A stretch of 7,334 bases of DNA from Candidatus Gastranaerophilales bacterium. GTDB lineage: Bacteria; Cyanobacteriota; Vampirovibrionia; Gastranaerophilales; Gastranaerophilaceae. Position 1 is the stretch's first letter. Each line of letters starts with the position of its first letter. The stretch covers positions 1-7,334 of the forward strand of contig CAAFVD010000081.1 of the NCBI GenBank assembly GCA_900766355.1, read 5' to 3'. Shown here in pieces: positions 1-5,485 of this stretch. A program made the translations under genes and the position numbers. The notes beneath the pieces are model-generated. The model saw nothing but the letters and a program-made list of their open reading frames with translations, searched no databases and was not told the origin of the DNA.

Positions 1-24
1 CTTCTCGGATTTTGAGCCGAGAAG
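1..24. repeat. Inverted repeat / hairpin at the window edge
   Basis: Arms CTTCTCGG (1-8) and CCGAGAAG (17-24) are perfect complements separated by 8 nt. It may be the terminator of a gene outside the window. No T-tract follows on the plus strand, and the minus-strand continuation is not visible. The right arm overlaps the first copy of the 10-mer GAAGTCTCAT. Confidence 0.5.
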
Positions 25-149
25 TCTCATAGATGTATCATGGAAGTCTCATTGGCTTTTTTAACTCTATTTCACCTGTAGATGTTCTATGGTTATGTCA
101 ATATAATCAGGATAAGTCATGGTGATGTGTCTACTTTTTCAGTTCATCA

Positions 150-281
150 GTTGGTCTCTTTATGCCCTCCGGTTGGTCTGTTTGTGCCCGTCACACGGGC
201 ATCCGTAGCCCACCACGTGGGCATTGGCAGACCGTGTGCTGGGCAGCTATTGCCCATAGCGTGGGCAATGAGTGCCCAAAT
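150..281. repeat. Six-unit phased 22-bp tandem array with GCCC/GGGC dyads
   Basis: The tetramer GCCC (GACC in one unit) starts at 164, 186, 208, 230, 252 and 274, exactly every 22 bp. GGGCA starts at 197, 219, 241 and 263, also every 22 bp. The first two units are near-identical over 18 bp (150-167 and 172-189). Later units form overlapping palindromes: GCCCGT/ACGGGC (186-200), GCCCAC/GTGGGC (208-222), TGGGCA/TGCCCA (240-256) and ATTGCCCA/TGGGCAAT (249-269). A further inverted pair TGCCCAAA (273-280) / TTTGGGCA (294-301) borders it. The period is about two helical turns, as in plasmid iterons or cooperative operator arrays. No rep gene is visible, so a replication role is only a possibility. 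Confidence 0.75.
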
Positions 282-316
282 ATAGGATTTATTTTTGGGC
301 AATATTCTTTTGAGTC

Positions 317-377
317 TTTGCGATGTTTAAACTATCTTTTTGCGATGTTTAAACTGACTTTTCTTGATGTTTTAATA
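317..377. repeat. Second 22-bp tandem repeat, core TTTGCGATGTTTAAACT
   Basis: The 17-bp core is identical at 317-333 and 339-355. A degenerate third copy lies at 361-377 (TTCTTGATGTTTTAATA), so the period is 22 bp. It follows the GC-rich 22-bp array and has the same period but an unrelated AT-rich sequence. It is iteron-like in form; its function is unknown. Confidence 0.65.
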
Positions 378-399
378 GTCTTTTCTCGTGCATCGTGCT

Positions 400-448
400 G
401 TCTTTAATGATACTTCTACAGTCTATAATGATACTTCCATGATACTTC
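400..448. repeat. 21-bp direct repeat, core TAATGATACTTC
   Basis: GTCT(T/A)TAATGATACTTC occurs at 400-416 and 421-437, spaced 21 bp. A third partial copy ATGATACTTC follows at 439-448. The core contains the reverse form of the dispersed GAAGTATCAT 10-mer. Confidence 0.6.
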
Positions 449-643
449 TTTCTGCTTTTTTAGAGAAGTCTCATTGAATGTAAATACTTATGTATTAGTA
501 CTATATTATGATATTTCTGGCGAAAAATGAGACTATGATACTTTTCGAGAAAAAATATCCACGTGCGTAAAAGCGGATAGATGCTATTTCTTAGGTTTAT
601 TTGTACTTTAAACATGTTATTAAAATTATATTATTTTCTTATT

Positions 644-738
644 GCAACACTAGGATAAACGAAATTACTGATACGGCAAAATCCTGAGCAACTTTTTGTT
701 GCTCAGGTACTTATGAAAAAGCCAAATTGTAGTGTTGC
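644..738. repeat. Nested inverted repeat flanking the hairpin
   Basis: Outer arms GCAACACTA (644-652) and TAGTGTTGC (730-738) are perfect complements and enclose the strong hairpin at 683-707. Including one mismatch, the arms extend to 11 bp. The whole is a roughly 95-bp cruciform-like element resembling a small MITE or a fold-back recombination site, but no target duplication was identified. Confidence 0.5.
683..707 (-). terminator. Probable intrinsic terminator of the nuclease relic
   Basis: Perfect 10-bp arms CCTGAGCAAC (683-692) and GTTGCTCAGG (698-707) enclose a five-base loop. On the minus strand the stem is followed by ATTTTGCC, a short U-run. It lies about 90 nt past the stop of the leftward nuclease relic, where a terminator is expected. 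The U-tract is weak, so a bidirectional or purely structural role is possible. Confidence 0.5.
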
Positions 739-796
739 GAAAAATAGAAAAACAACGCATTTACTGCAAAAAGCACATTTTTTTTGTTCATTTTTT

Positions 797-1770
797 TTAA
801 GATTTATCTTCTTTTAAGAAGAACTGGCAGAACTCCTTTAATTGTTGTTGCATTTTTTCTTGAGGAATTAAGATACGCTTATATTCCGCCACCATCGTCG
901 GACTCATACTGCGACTCATAGCATATTCAACAACAACCTTGTCCGCATCAGGACATAAGATGATGCCTATAGAAGGGTTCTCGTTGGAACGTTTCACGTC
1001 ACGGTCAAGAGCTTCCAAATAAAACTCTAATTGTCCAAGGTCTCGAGGATGGAATTTGGTTTTCTTCAATTCCACCGCAACAAGTGCCTGGAGACCGCGA
1101 TGAAAAAACAGCAAGTCTGCCTTGAATGATGATGCGCCAACCCCTTTGACATGTTGTTCTTGTCACTCAATAAAGTTTCATAAGTTTGCGTTGTAATAGC
1201 TCTTTGAAGTTCTTTATGGCTTAATCTTTCTTTGTGTGCATAAAGTATATAAAAGAGCCGTTCCTCAAAACTTCTACATCTGCCCAATATGTCATAATGA
1301 TTTAATAATGTGGTCAGAAAAAGAATCTTTGGGAATTGTCCAGATGGCATCTGGACAATTTGTTTGTTCATTGTTGGTTTCATAATGTTATTGGAAGGTT
1401 CCGATACATTATTGTCAAATTGTGTAATTGCTGGCTGCACAATTTGAGAACCTAAATATTTCTCTGCGGCATTTTTAAAGCTTTTCGACGAATATTCATC
1501 GTAGAACATTACCATGTTGTAAATGCTACTTCGGCTAAAACCTTTGATTTCTGGGTGGTTTGAGCGAATGTATTCTGATAGTTGGCAAACAACTTTACTT
1601 CCCCATTCTTCTGTTTTCAATTTTTCAGAAACATACTTCCCTACACACCAAGCGGTAAGCAAAATTTCATTATTTACCACTTGTGATGCATGGCTTTTAT
1701 GTTGCTGAATAATGTCTATGACTTCAGCAAATTGTGCCTCTTGTGTTATGCTAATATTATATTTTGTCAT
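797..1770 (-). pseudogene. yhcG: DUF1016/YhcG PDDEXK nuclease, internal deletion and frameshift
   Basis: The 5' part (from about 1770 down to 1148) encodes a DUF1016 N-terminal domain with typical wording, including RSSIYNMVMFYDEY, VQMPSGQFPKIL, RSFEERLFYILYA and TQTYETLLSDKNNMSKG. Immediately after SKG the frame shifts. The next frame resumes with VGASSFKADLLFFHRGLQ and continues through VAVELKKTKF, LGQLEFYLEALDRDV, NPSIGIILC and SMSPTMVAEYKRILIP to a stop at 797-799. The C-terminal part keeps the PDDEXK-like D and ExK residues (KADLL, VELK). The stretch normally lying between SKG and VGASS, roughly 50-70 residues including the start of the nuclease fold, is missing. I infer a deletion at about 1135-1150 that also shifted frame. 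I prefer the start at 1770 (MTKYNIS); an alternative ATG at 1806 lies inside a palindrome. YhcG-type nucleases often accompany restriction and defence loci. The intact product is not expected. Confidence 0.85.
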
Positions 1771-1790
1771 ACTTATCTTTTCTTGATACA

Positions 1791-1813
1791 ATTTCGTATG
1801 CTGCATACGAAAT
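1791..1813. promoter_or_regulatory. Perfect 11-bp-arm palindrome, operator-like
   Basis: Arms ATTTCGTATGC (1791-1801) and GCATACGAAAT (1803-1813) are perfect complements around a single central T. It lies 21 nt upstream of the preferred nuclease start and 1 nt past the end of the 28-codon ORF. The near-zero loop and perfect symmetry suit a dimeric DNA-binding protein or site-specific recombination site better than a terminator; no U-tract follows on either strand. Confidence 0.6.
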
Positions 1814-1814
1814 C

Positions 1815-1901
1815 TTAAATTTCTTTTATTCCACTCAATAATTTTTCCAACTCATTCACTGCCTTGCTGATATTCAGGCTCTGTTCCTTGATGTTCGACA
1901 T
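1815..1901 (-). CDS. 28-residue ORF, unrecognised, possibly a gene remnant
   Basis: ATG at 1901 on the minus strand opens a 28-codon frame ending in TAA at 1815. The peptide begins MSNIKEQSLNISK and continues with a short amphipathic, coiled-coil-like helix (VNELEKLLSGIKEI). It ends just before the palindrome and precedes the nuclease relic in the same direction. It could be a leader peptide, a true microprotein, or the surviving end of a deleted gene. I do not recognise a family. Confidence 0.3.
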   Translation of the reverse strand: MSNIKEQSLNISKAVNELEKLLSGIKEI

Positions 1902-1966
1902 CTTTATATGATTCACTATTTATGCTTTTTGTCTTTTATGGATAGTTTTTCAACTTTTTAAAAATC

Positions 1967-1994
1967 CGTGGCTTTTCTGAATTTGAAAGCCACG
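1967..1994. repeat. Perfect 9-bp hairpin between divergent units
   Basis: Arms CGTGGCTTT (1967-1975) and AAAGCCACG (1986-1994) enclose a 10-nt loop. The plus-strand continuation is AATTGGTTTTTG and the minus-strand continuation is GATTTTTAAAA, so it could act as a bidirectional terminator insulating the leftward relic from the rightward operon. The loop sequence TGAATTTGA (1978-1986) can instead pair with TCAAATTCA (2012-2020), an alternative fold. Confidence 0.5.
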
Positions 1995-2129
1995 AATTGG
2001 TTTTTGTGTTATCAAATTCATATTTTTTATTAAGTATTATCTATATTAATACGCCATTTTTTTGTTTTTATAAGCAATTTTGATTAAAATATCTTAAAAA
2101 CATATCTTGTTATTGAGTTTTTTTTCATT

Positions 2130-2164
2130 TTTGTTTTGTTCTTCGATTATTTTCTATATCTTTG
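2130..2164 (+). promoter_or_regulatory. Bacteroidetes housekeeping promoter for the upxY operon
   Basis: TATCTTTG at 2157-2164, followed by C, matches the Bacteroidetes -7 consensus TAnnTTTG. TTTG tetramers at 2130-2133 and 2135-2138 lie 23 and 18 nt upstream, bracketing the usual -33 spacing. The surrounding DNA is AT-rich. Transcription would start near 2168-2172 and leave a leader of about 500 nt before upxY. I did not see a pair of long inverted repeats like those of invertible capsule promoters. Confidence 0.7.
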
Positions 2165-2454
2165 CACTTGGACTGTATAGCCAGACCGCAGTTGTCAATG
2201 TTAGACGAGTTCTTGCGAGATAACCGAGTCGGCAGCCTACGCCGTGCTGAGTGTAGTGAAGTCAAAATGACATATCTATACAAACGCGGGTAATGGGTGG
2301 GAATGACAGTTCAGACATAGAAGGCGTTTATCGACGCTGTGTTTGAGACACACTGAAATCTTCCACAAACAAATCAGGATCAAAGTCTCGAATATGGTCA
2401 ACGGTAGATGTCCCGGGTGTGATTATATCAATCCCGTGGAGACTTGTATGTATG

Positions 2455-2478
2455 GATTGTACCCTTTTGGGTGCAATC
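2455..2478 (+). promoter_or_regulatory. Strong leader hairpin, candidate antiterminator-loading element
   Basis: GATTGTACCC (2455-2464) and GGGTGCAATC (2469-2478) form a 10-bp stem with one G-U pair and a TTTT loop. It has no following U-tract, so it is not a terminator. It lies about 100 nt before the leader terminator, a plausible place for a pause or recruitment element. Function is inferred from position only. Confidence 0.4.
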
Positions 2479-2578
2479 AGATGTATTATACAGGTCTCTT
2501 TACGGCTGTGATTTTCATATCGGCGTGGGCTCTGACGTTGTCTGTTCGACTTTGATAGGCAGTTGGAAGAGCCTCAGT

Positions 2579-2616
2579 GTGTGGAATAGACAACAGGACG
2601 ATTCCACGCTTTTTTT
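2579..2616 (+). terminator. Intrinsic terminator inside the leader (attenuator)
   Basis: GTGTGGAAT (2579-2587) pairs with ATTCCACGC (2601-2609), giving nine pairs including one G-U and a 13-nt loop. Seven consecutive T residues follow (2610-2616). This is a textbook intrinsic terminator, yet it lies between the promoter and upxY, so full operon transcription must pass it. It is the most likely target of the NusG-family antiterminator encoded immediately downstream, which would give positive autoregulation. Confidence 0.75.
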
Positions 2617-2664
2617 GTGTCGCAATTTAACGGTTTTTCTGTCTAGAAATAAGTTAGCACCGAT

Positions 2665-3396
2665 ATGAAAGTCGATGAATGGACATCTAACGATGGACAC
2701 ACCCTAGGAGGTGGTGAACTCCCTCCTTGCGCTGGACTTACCTCCAACGCCCTCCCCGAAGCTCAAAGCGTTGTTTCCGCAGAGAGTTCACAAACAGGGG
2801 TGTCCACCAAAAATGCACTTTTGGCAACTAAGCCTAAAGCACAACGAGAGGCAGATATTCCTCATTGGTATGCCTTACGAACTACTTATGGCAGAGAGAA
2901 AAAGGCATACGACTATTTGACCGCCAAAGGTATCACGGCTTTCTATCCTACCACTAATGTAGTAAAACTTATAAAAGGTAAGCGCAAAAATGTTACCGAA
3001 TCCCGTTTACCCAACATCTTCTTTGCCTATGGAACAGAAGAGCAACTCCAAGAATATGTTTACGATAACGTAAACCTCCCTTTCCTCCGTTTTTATTATC
3101 GTCACTACCACGAAGGGAATACGATTAAAAAGACTCCATTGATAGTTCCTGACTATCAGATGGATAGTTTAAAAATTATCTGTGCTGCCGATGCGGACAA
3201 TACCATCGTGTCATTAGTCGAAGTGCCAAAGTTCGAAAAAGGACAATTGGTAAGGGTTATTGATGGTGTATTCAAGGGGGTGATTGGAAGAGTTGCACGC
3301 TGGCAAGGACAACAGAGGGTTGGCGTTGTGGTGGATGACTTGGTAACTGTTGTTACAGCGTATATACCGAGTGCTTTTTTAGAAATGCACTTATAA
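2665..3396 (+). CDS. upxY: UpxY-type NusG-family transcription antiterminator
   Basis: The 243-residue protein has a NusG N-terminal (NGN) domain at about 66-180, opening with HWYALRTTYGREKKAYDYL. A KOW motif follows at about 190-225 (FEKGQLVRVIDGVFKGVIGRV). This layout is that of UpxY/LoaP-like specialised NusG paralogues, which bind elongating RNA polymerase and prevent premature termination in the leader of their own operon. Residues 1-65 form an unusual low-complexity, Pro/Ser/Ala-rich extension encoded by locally GC-rich DNA; most relatives start close to the NGN domain. No in-frame ATG exists between codon 1 and the NGN domain, so 2665 is the simplest start, although a TTG near codon 53 cannot be excluded. 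No UpxZ-like gene or glycan gene follows. The gap to the next gene is 56 nt with no terminator, so co-transcription is likely. Confidence 0.85.
   Translation: MKVDEWTSNDGHTLGGGELPPCAGLTSNALPEAQSVVSAESSQTGVSTKNALLATKPKAQREADIPHWYALRTTYGREKKAYDYLTAKGITAFYPTTNVVKLIKGKRKNVTESRLPNIFFAYGTEEQLQEYVYDNVNLPFLRFYYRHYHEGNTIKKTPLIVPDYQMDSLKIICAADADNTIVSLVEVPKFEKGQLVRVIDGVFKGVIGRVARWQGQQRVGVVVDDLVTVVTAYIPSAFLEMHL
2706..2750 (+). promoter_or_regulatory. Mutually exclusive pairings in the early upxY coding region
   Basis: AGGAGG (2706-2711) can pair with CCTCCT (2722-2727), or the overlapping GGAGGT (2707-2712) can pair with ACCTCC (2740-2745). The latter arm also lies in a third stem, GCGCTGGA (2729-2736) with TCCAACGC (2743-2750), which has one mismatch. 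AGGAGG is also a perfect Shine-Dalgarno core inside a gene of a phylum that rarely uses one. This could be a structural switch or simply the result of GC-rich Pro/Gly codons. Confidence 0.3.
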
Positions 3397-3452
3397 ATGG
3401 TTACTTTTTAATAGAACAACCCATAAAGAATAAACAAATAATTAAGTTACAT

Positions 3453-4547
3453 ATGAAAACATTAAACTTTAAAAGAATCATTAGCATTGTTGCTTTTGTT
3501 GCTCTTGCAGGATTTAGCTGTTTTTGGACAGCGGAGTCGCTGTTTATTTGGCAGCCTTCCATCACGATTGTTGGAGCATGGCTTGTTGCTGTAGTTTTTT
3601 ACATCCTTGCATCTATTTGCTTCTCTCGTTTTATCAAGGGATTCGAAAGATTTGGCGATTTTGGACAAGGATTGTTTGCCAGTCGTGGAGGTCATCTGTT
3701 CTTTGGTTTAGTTGGCTTACTAATTTTTTGGTTAATGGTAAGTCTTCCCACAAACACTCATACATTACTTTATCGTGCTTCCATAAAGGAAATCATAAAA
3801 TCTGATTTAACTCGTACGCAAGGGTATTTGCAAGGACTTAAGGATAACAATGTTGAGGTTAAGAAAATAGAAGACCGTTACAAGTCTAAGAAAGATGCAG
3901 TTGATGCTATCATCTTACGAATGGTCGCAGAAATTGACAATCCAAGTGCATTAGGCATAGGACACAGATTTGAGACCATCTTAGTAGAATTGGATAGAAC
4001 TTTGTTTGAAGGAGATAAAGGTAATAAGAAAATTCAGCGTGTAGCAAATGTTGGAACGACACGATCTCAATGGTTAACAGCAATAAATTATTATCAATCA
4101 CAGGCTTATGAGCAATTGAAACTCTATCGTGCAAAATGTGACAAAGAAATAGAAGAAGTGAAGCAGATGATGGGTTCCAAAACTCTAGGAGGTTTGATTA
4201 AAAACTGCGAAATTGCTCTTTCTGATGTGAACAAAATGGACGGTGTTAATAATGATATTATCAAGGCTGCAAGTGACGATTTGGCTAATGGTTACTCTTT
4301 TATCAAAGCGAACTCTCAATATATAGTCTTTAAAGATAAGGATAAAGAACGTTATACACGAGATGGTGCAATGCCTGAGGCTAAGGAAATGTTAAGTGTG
4401 CCTGATGTATGGAAAGACTATCTCACTACCGATAAATATAGTGGACATGGTTTTATTTGGTGGGTCTTTATCGCCTTATTGGTTGACCTCGCTGGATTCG
4501 TATTTTTCAACTTTGCTTTCGCCAAAGATAACAATAACGCACTTTAA
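3453..4547 (+). CDS. Four-helix membrane protein with a large helical extracytoplasmic domain
   Basis: I do not recognise a named family. The 364-residue protein has hydrophobic segments at about 9-28, 38-58, 82-98 and 333-353. The Lys/Arg-rich N-terminus and the loop at 59-80 (FIKGFERFGDF, ASR) predict a cytoplasmic N-terminus by the positive-inside rule. Residues about 105-330, between helices 3 and 4, would therefore be in the periplasm. That domain is charged and rich in predicted helix (KKIEDRYKSKKDAVDAIILR, YEQLKLYRAKCDKEIEEVKQ), and contains C229 and C252. The short C-terminal tail returns to the cytoplasm. It is the first structural gene after the antiterminator and is 25 nt from the GTPase gene. 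It could be the membrane sensor, scaffold or pore of the system; topology and role are inferred. Confidence 0.8.
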   Translation: MKTLNFKRIISIVAFVALAGFSCFWTAESLFIWQPSITIVGAWLVAVVFYILASICFSRFIKGFERFGDFGQGLFASRGGHLFFGLVGLLIFWLMVSLPTNTHTLLYRASIKEIIKSDLTRTQGYLQGLKDNNVEVKKIEDRYKSKKDAVDAIILRMVAEIDNPSALGIGHRFETILVELDRTLFEGDKGNKKIQRVANVGTTRSQWLTAINYYQSQAYEQLKLYRAKCDKEIEEVKQMMGSKTLGGLIKNCEIALSDVNKMDGVNNDIIKAASDDLANGYSFIKANSQYIVFKDKDKERYTRDGAMPEAKEMLSVPDVWKDYLTTDKYSGHGFIWWVFIALLVDLAGFVFFNFAFAKDNNNAL

Positions 4548-4572
4548 TAATAAATTTATATAGAAGATAGTT

Positions 4573-5457
4573 ATGGCTAATTTCGATAATTTGATTAACG
4601 ACAATCAACACGCCAATACAATTGGTGATAATCCGGCCCCTGTTGTTCAAGAGACATATACCGATGATGAAATACGAGATGTTAACAATATTACAGTTGC
4701 TATCCCAGATACAAAAACTCCTATTGTCGTATTCTTTGGATCTCCTGCATCTGGTAAGACTCTATCATTATTGAGAATGATTCGTTTTTTAGAGCAACAC
4801 GATTATCAGGTTGTACCAGAAGCTGTGTTTCGTCCTCAAACGGATAAACACTATGCAAAAATGTGCGCAGGTTTGAAAGATATGGCATATAGTGCATATG
4901 CTCCAGGAGGTACAGACATCATCAGTTTTATGTTGGTAAAGGTTCTTGACTCAGTAGGCAACCCACTATGTCAGATTCTTGAGGCACCAGGTGAGCATTA
5001 TTTTGACGGAAGTGCAAACCTGAATTTTCCGACTTACATAAATACCATAAGAACAGCCCCTAACAAGAAAATATGGGTGTTCTTTGTTGAGCAAGATTGG
5101 GGAAGTAGTCAGAATGAACGCAACCTATATTCTCAGAAGATATGTAGTATGCAAGGACTCATTTCCCCTAATGACCGTGTTGTGTTTTTGTTTAATAAGG
5201 CAGACATGCATAGACATCAATACAAGGCAAATGGGGAACCTAACAAACAGGTATTTTTTAATACCATAAAGCAACAATATCCTGGCATTTTTACACGGTA
5301 TCAAAATACGGGAATAGCCAAGTATATGTATGGACCATACAATTTCAAAGTTGTATGTTTTTCATCTGGCGTGTTCAATAAGACTAATGATGGGCGTGAA
5401 GTTTGGACACCAGAAAAAGATTGGTACTGCCAAGAATTGTGGAATGCAATAAAATAG
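4573..5457 (+). CDS. P-loop GTPase-like protein, single domain
   Basis: The 294-residue soluble protein carries a Walker A/G1 motif GSPASGKT at 56-63, preceded by a hydrophobic strand (PIVVFF). There is a G3-like EAPG at 137-140 after strand QIL, in the place of the usual DxxG. NKAD at 208-211 after VVFLF is a clear G4 guanine-specificity motif, and FSSG at 263-266 suits G5. This order is that of a Ras-like/TRAFAC GTPase. The acidic first residue of G3 is Glu rather than Asp, which may alter Mg or hydrolysis. No membrane helix or lipid signal is present, so it should be cytosolic and may be recruited to the membrane partners encoded on either side. It resembles the GTPases of comparative-genomics conflict systems (for example double-GTPase/GAP1-type systems), but I cannot place it in a family by eye. 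It overlaps nothing and is 25 and 28 nt from its neighbours. Confidence 0.8.
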   Translation: MANFDNLINDNQHANTIGDNPAPVVQETYTDDEIRDVNNITVAIPDTKTPIVVFFGSPASGKTLSLLRMIRFLEQHDYQVVPEAVFRPQTDKHYAKMCAGLKDMAYSAYAPGGTDIISFMLVKVLDSVGNPLCQILEAPGEHYFDGSANLNFPTYINTIRTAPNKKIWVFFVEQDWGSSQNERNLYSQKICSMQGLISPNDRVVFLFNKADMHRHQYKANGEPNKQVFFNTIKQQYPGIFTRYQNTGIAKYMYGPYNFKVVCFSSGVFNKTNDGREVWTPEKDWYCQELWNAIK

Positions 5458-5485
5458 ACAATATTCAAAAAGTAATAGAAAGTCA

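Larger units (their letters stand above)
21..545. repeat. Dispersed 10-mer GAAGT(C/A)TCAT, both orientations
   Basis: Plus-orientation copies are GAAGTCTCAT at 21-30, 43-52 and 465-474, plus a one-mismatch copy GATGTATCAT at 32-41. Reverse copies ATGATACTTC lie at 407-416, 428-437 and 439-448. Partial copies ATGAGACT (527-534) and ATGATACTT (535-543) follow. Copies cluster at both edges of the 22-bp arrays, mainly plus-oriented on the left and minus-oriented on the right. They could be protein-binding sites or remnants of an element's termini; no function can be assigned. Confidence 0.55.
1..796. other. Repeat-rich intergenic region without a supported gene
   Basis: No reading frame here looks like a real protein. 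The two frames covering 82-407 translate through tandem GC-rich repeats and give low-quality peptides. The region instead carries several separate short-repeat families (listed individually), AT-rich DNA at 475-680, and a hairpin near the 3' end of the leftward nuclease relic. Such density suggests a regulatory, replication-like or recombination-prone spacer. I see nothing specific in about 550-640. Confidence 0.6.
2165..2664 (+). promoter_or_regulatory. Long untranslated leader of the upxY operon
   Basis: About 500 nt between the promoter and the upxY start contain no convincing gene and are less AT-rich than the flanks. They hold several potential hairpins: GCGT/ACGC (2324-2337) directly followed by GTGT/ACAC (2339-2351), CGGG...CCCG with inner GATT/AATC (2414-2436), a strong TTTT-loop hairpin (2455-2478), and a terminator (2579-2616). 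Long leaders with premature termination are the known targets of UpxY-family antiterminators in Bacteroides capsule loci. That this leader is acted on by the adjacent protein is inferred. Confidence 0.6.

Noticed and set aside
150..281. CRISPR array
   Set aside because: The period is 22 bp with no alternation of constant repeats and unique 30-bp spacers, and no cas gene is present.
82..407. Two overlapping plus-strand ORFs of 67 and 81 codons
   Set aside because: They run through the 22-bp tandem arrays in two frames, lack any family resemblance, and their open frames are explained by the repeats.
1066..1147. C-terminal tail of the 246-codon minus-strand ORF as genuine protein
   Set aside because: After NNMSKG the residues no longer match the DUF1016 family, while the overlapping frame does, so this tail is out-of-frame translation.
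1950..2400. Invertible promoter as in Bacteroides fragilis capsule loci
   Set aside because: No long matching inverted repeats were found on both sides of the promoter; only short local hairpins are present.
2343..2668. Small ORFs within the upxY leader (70 and 74 codons), one with a CPGC motif
   Set aside because: They lie over the hairpin-rich leader; the first needs a TTG start, they overlap in different frames, and one runs through the terminator stem.
3462..4134. Minus-strand ORFs opposite the membrane protein gene
   Set aside because: They are antisense shadows of a well-formed coding frame with clear membrane segments.
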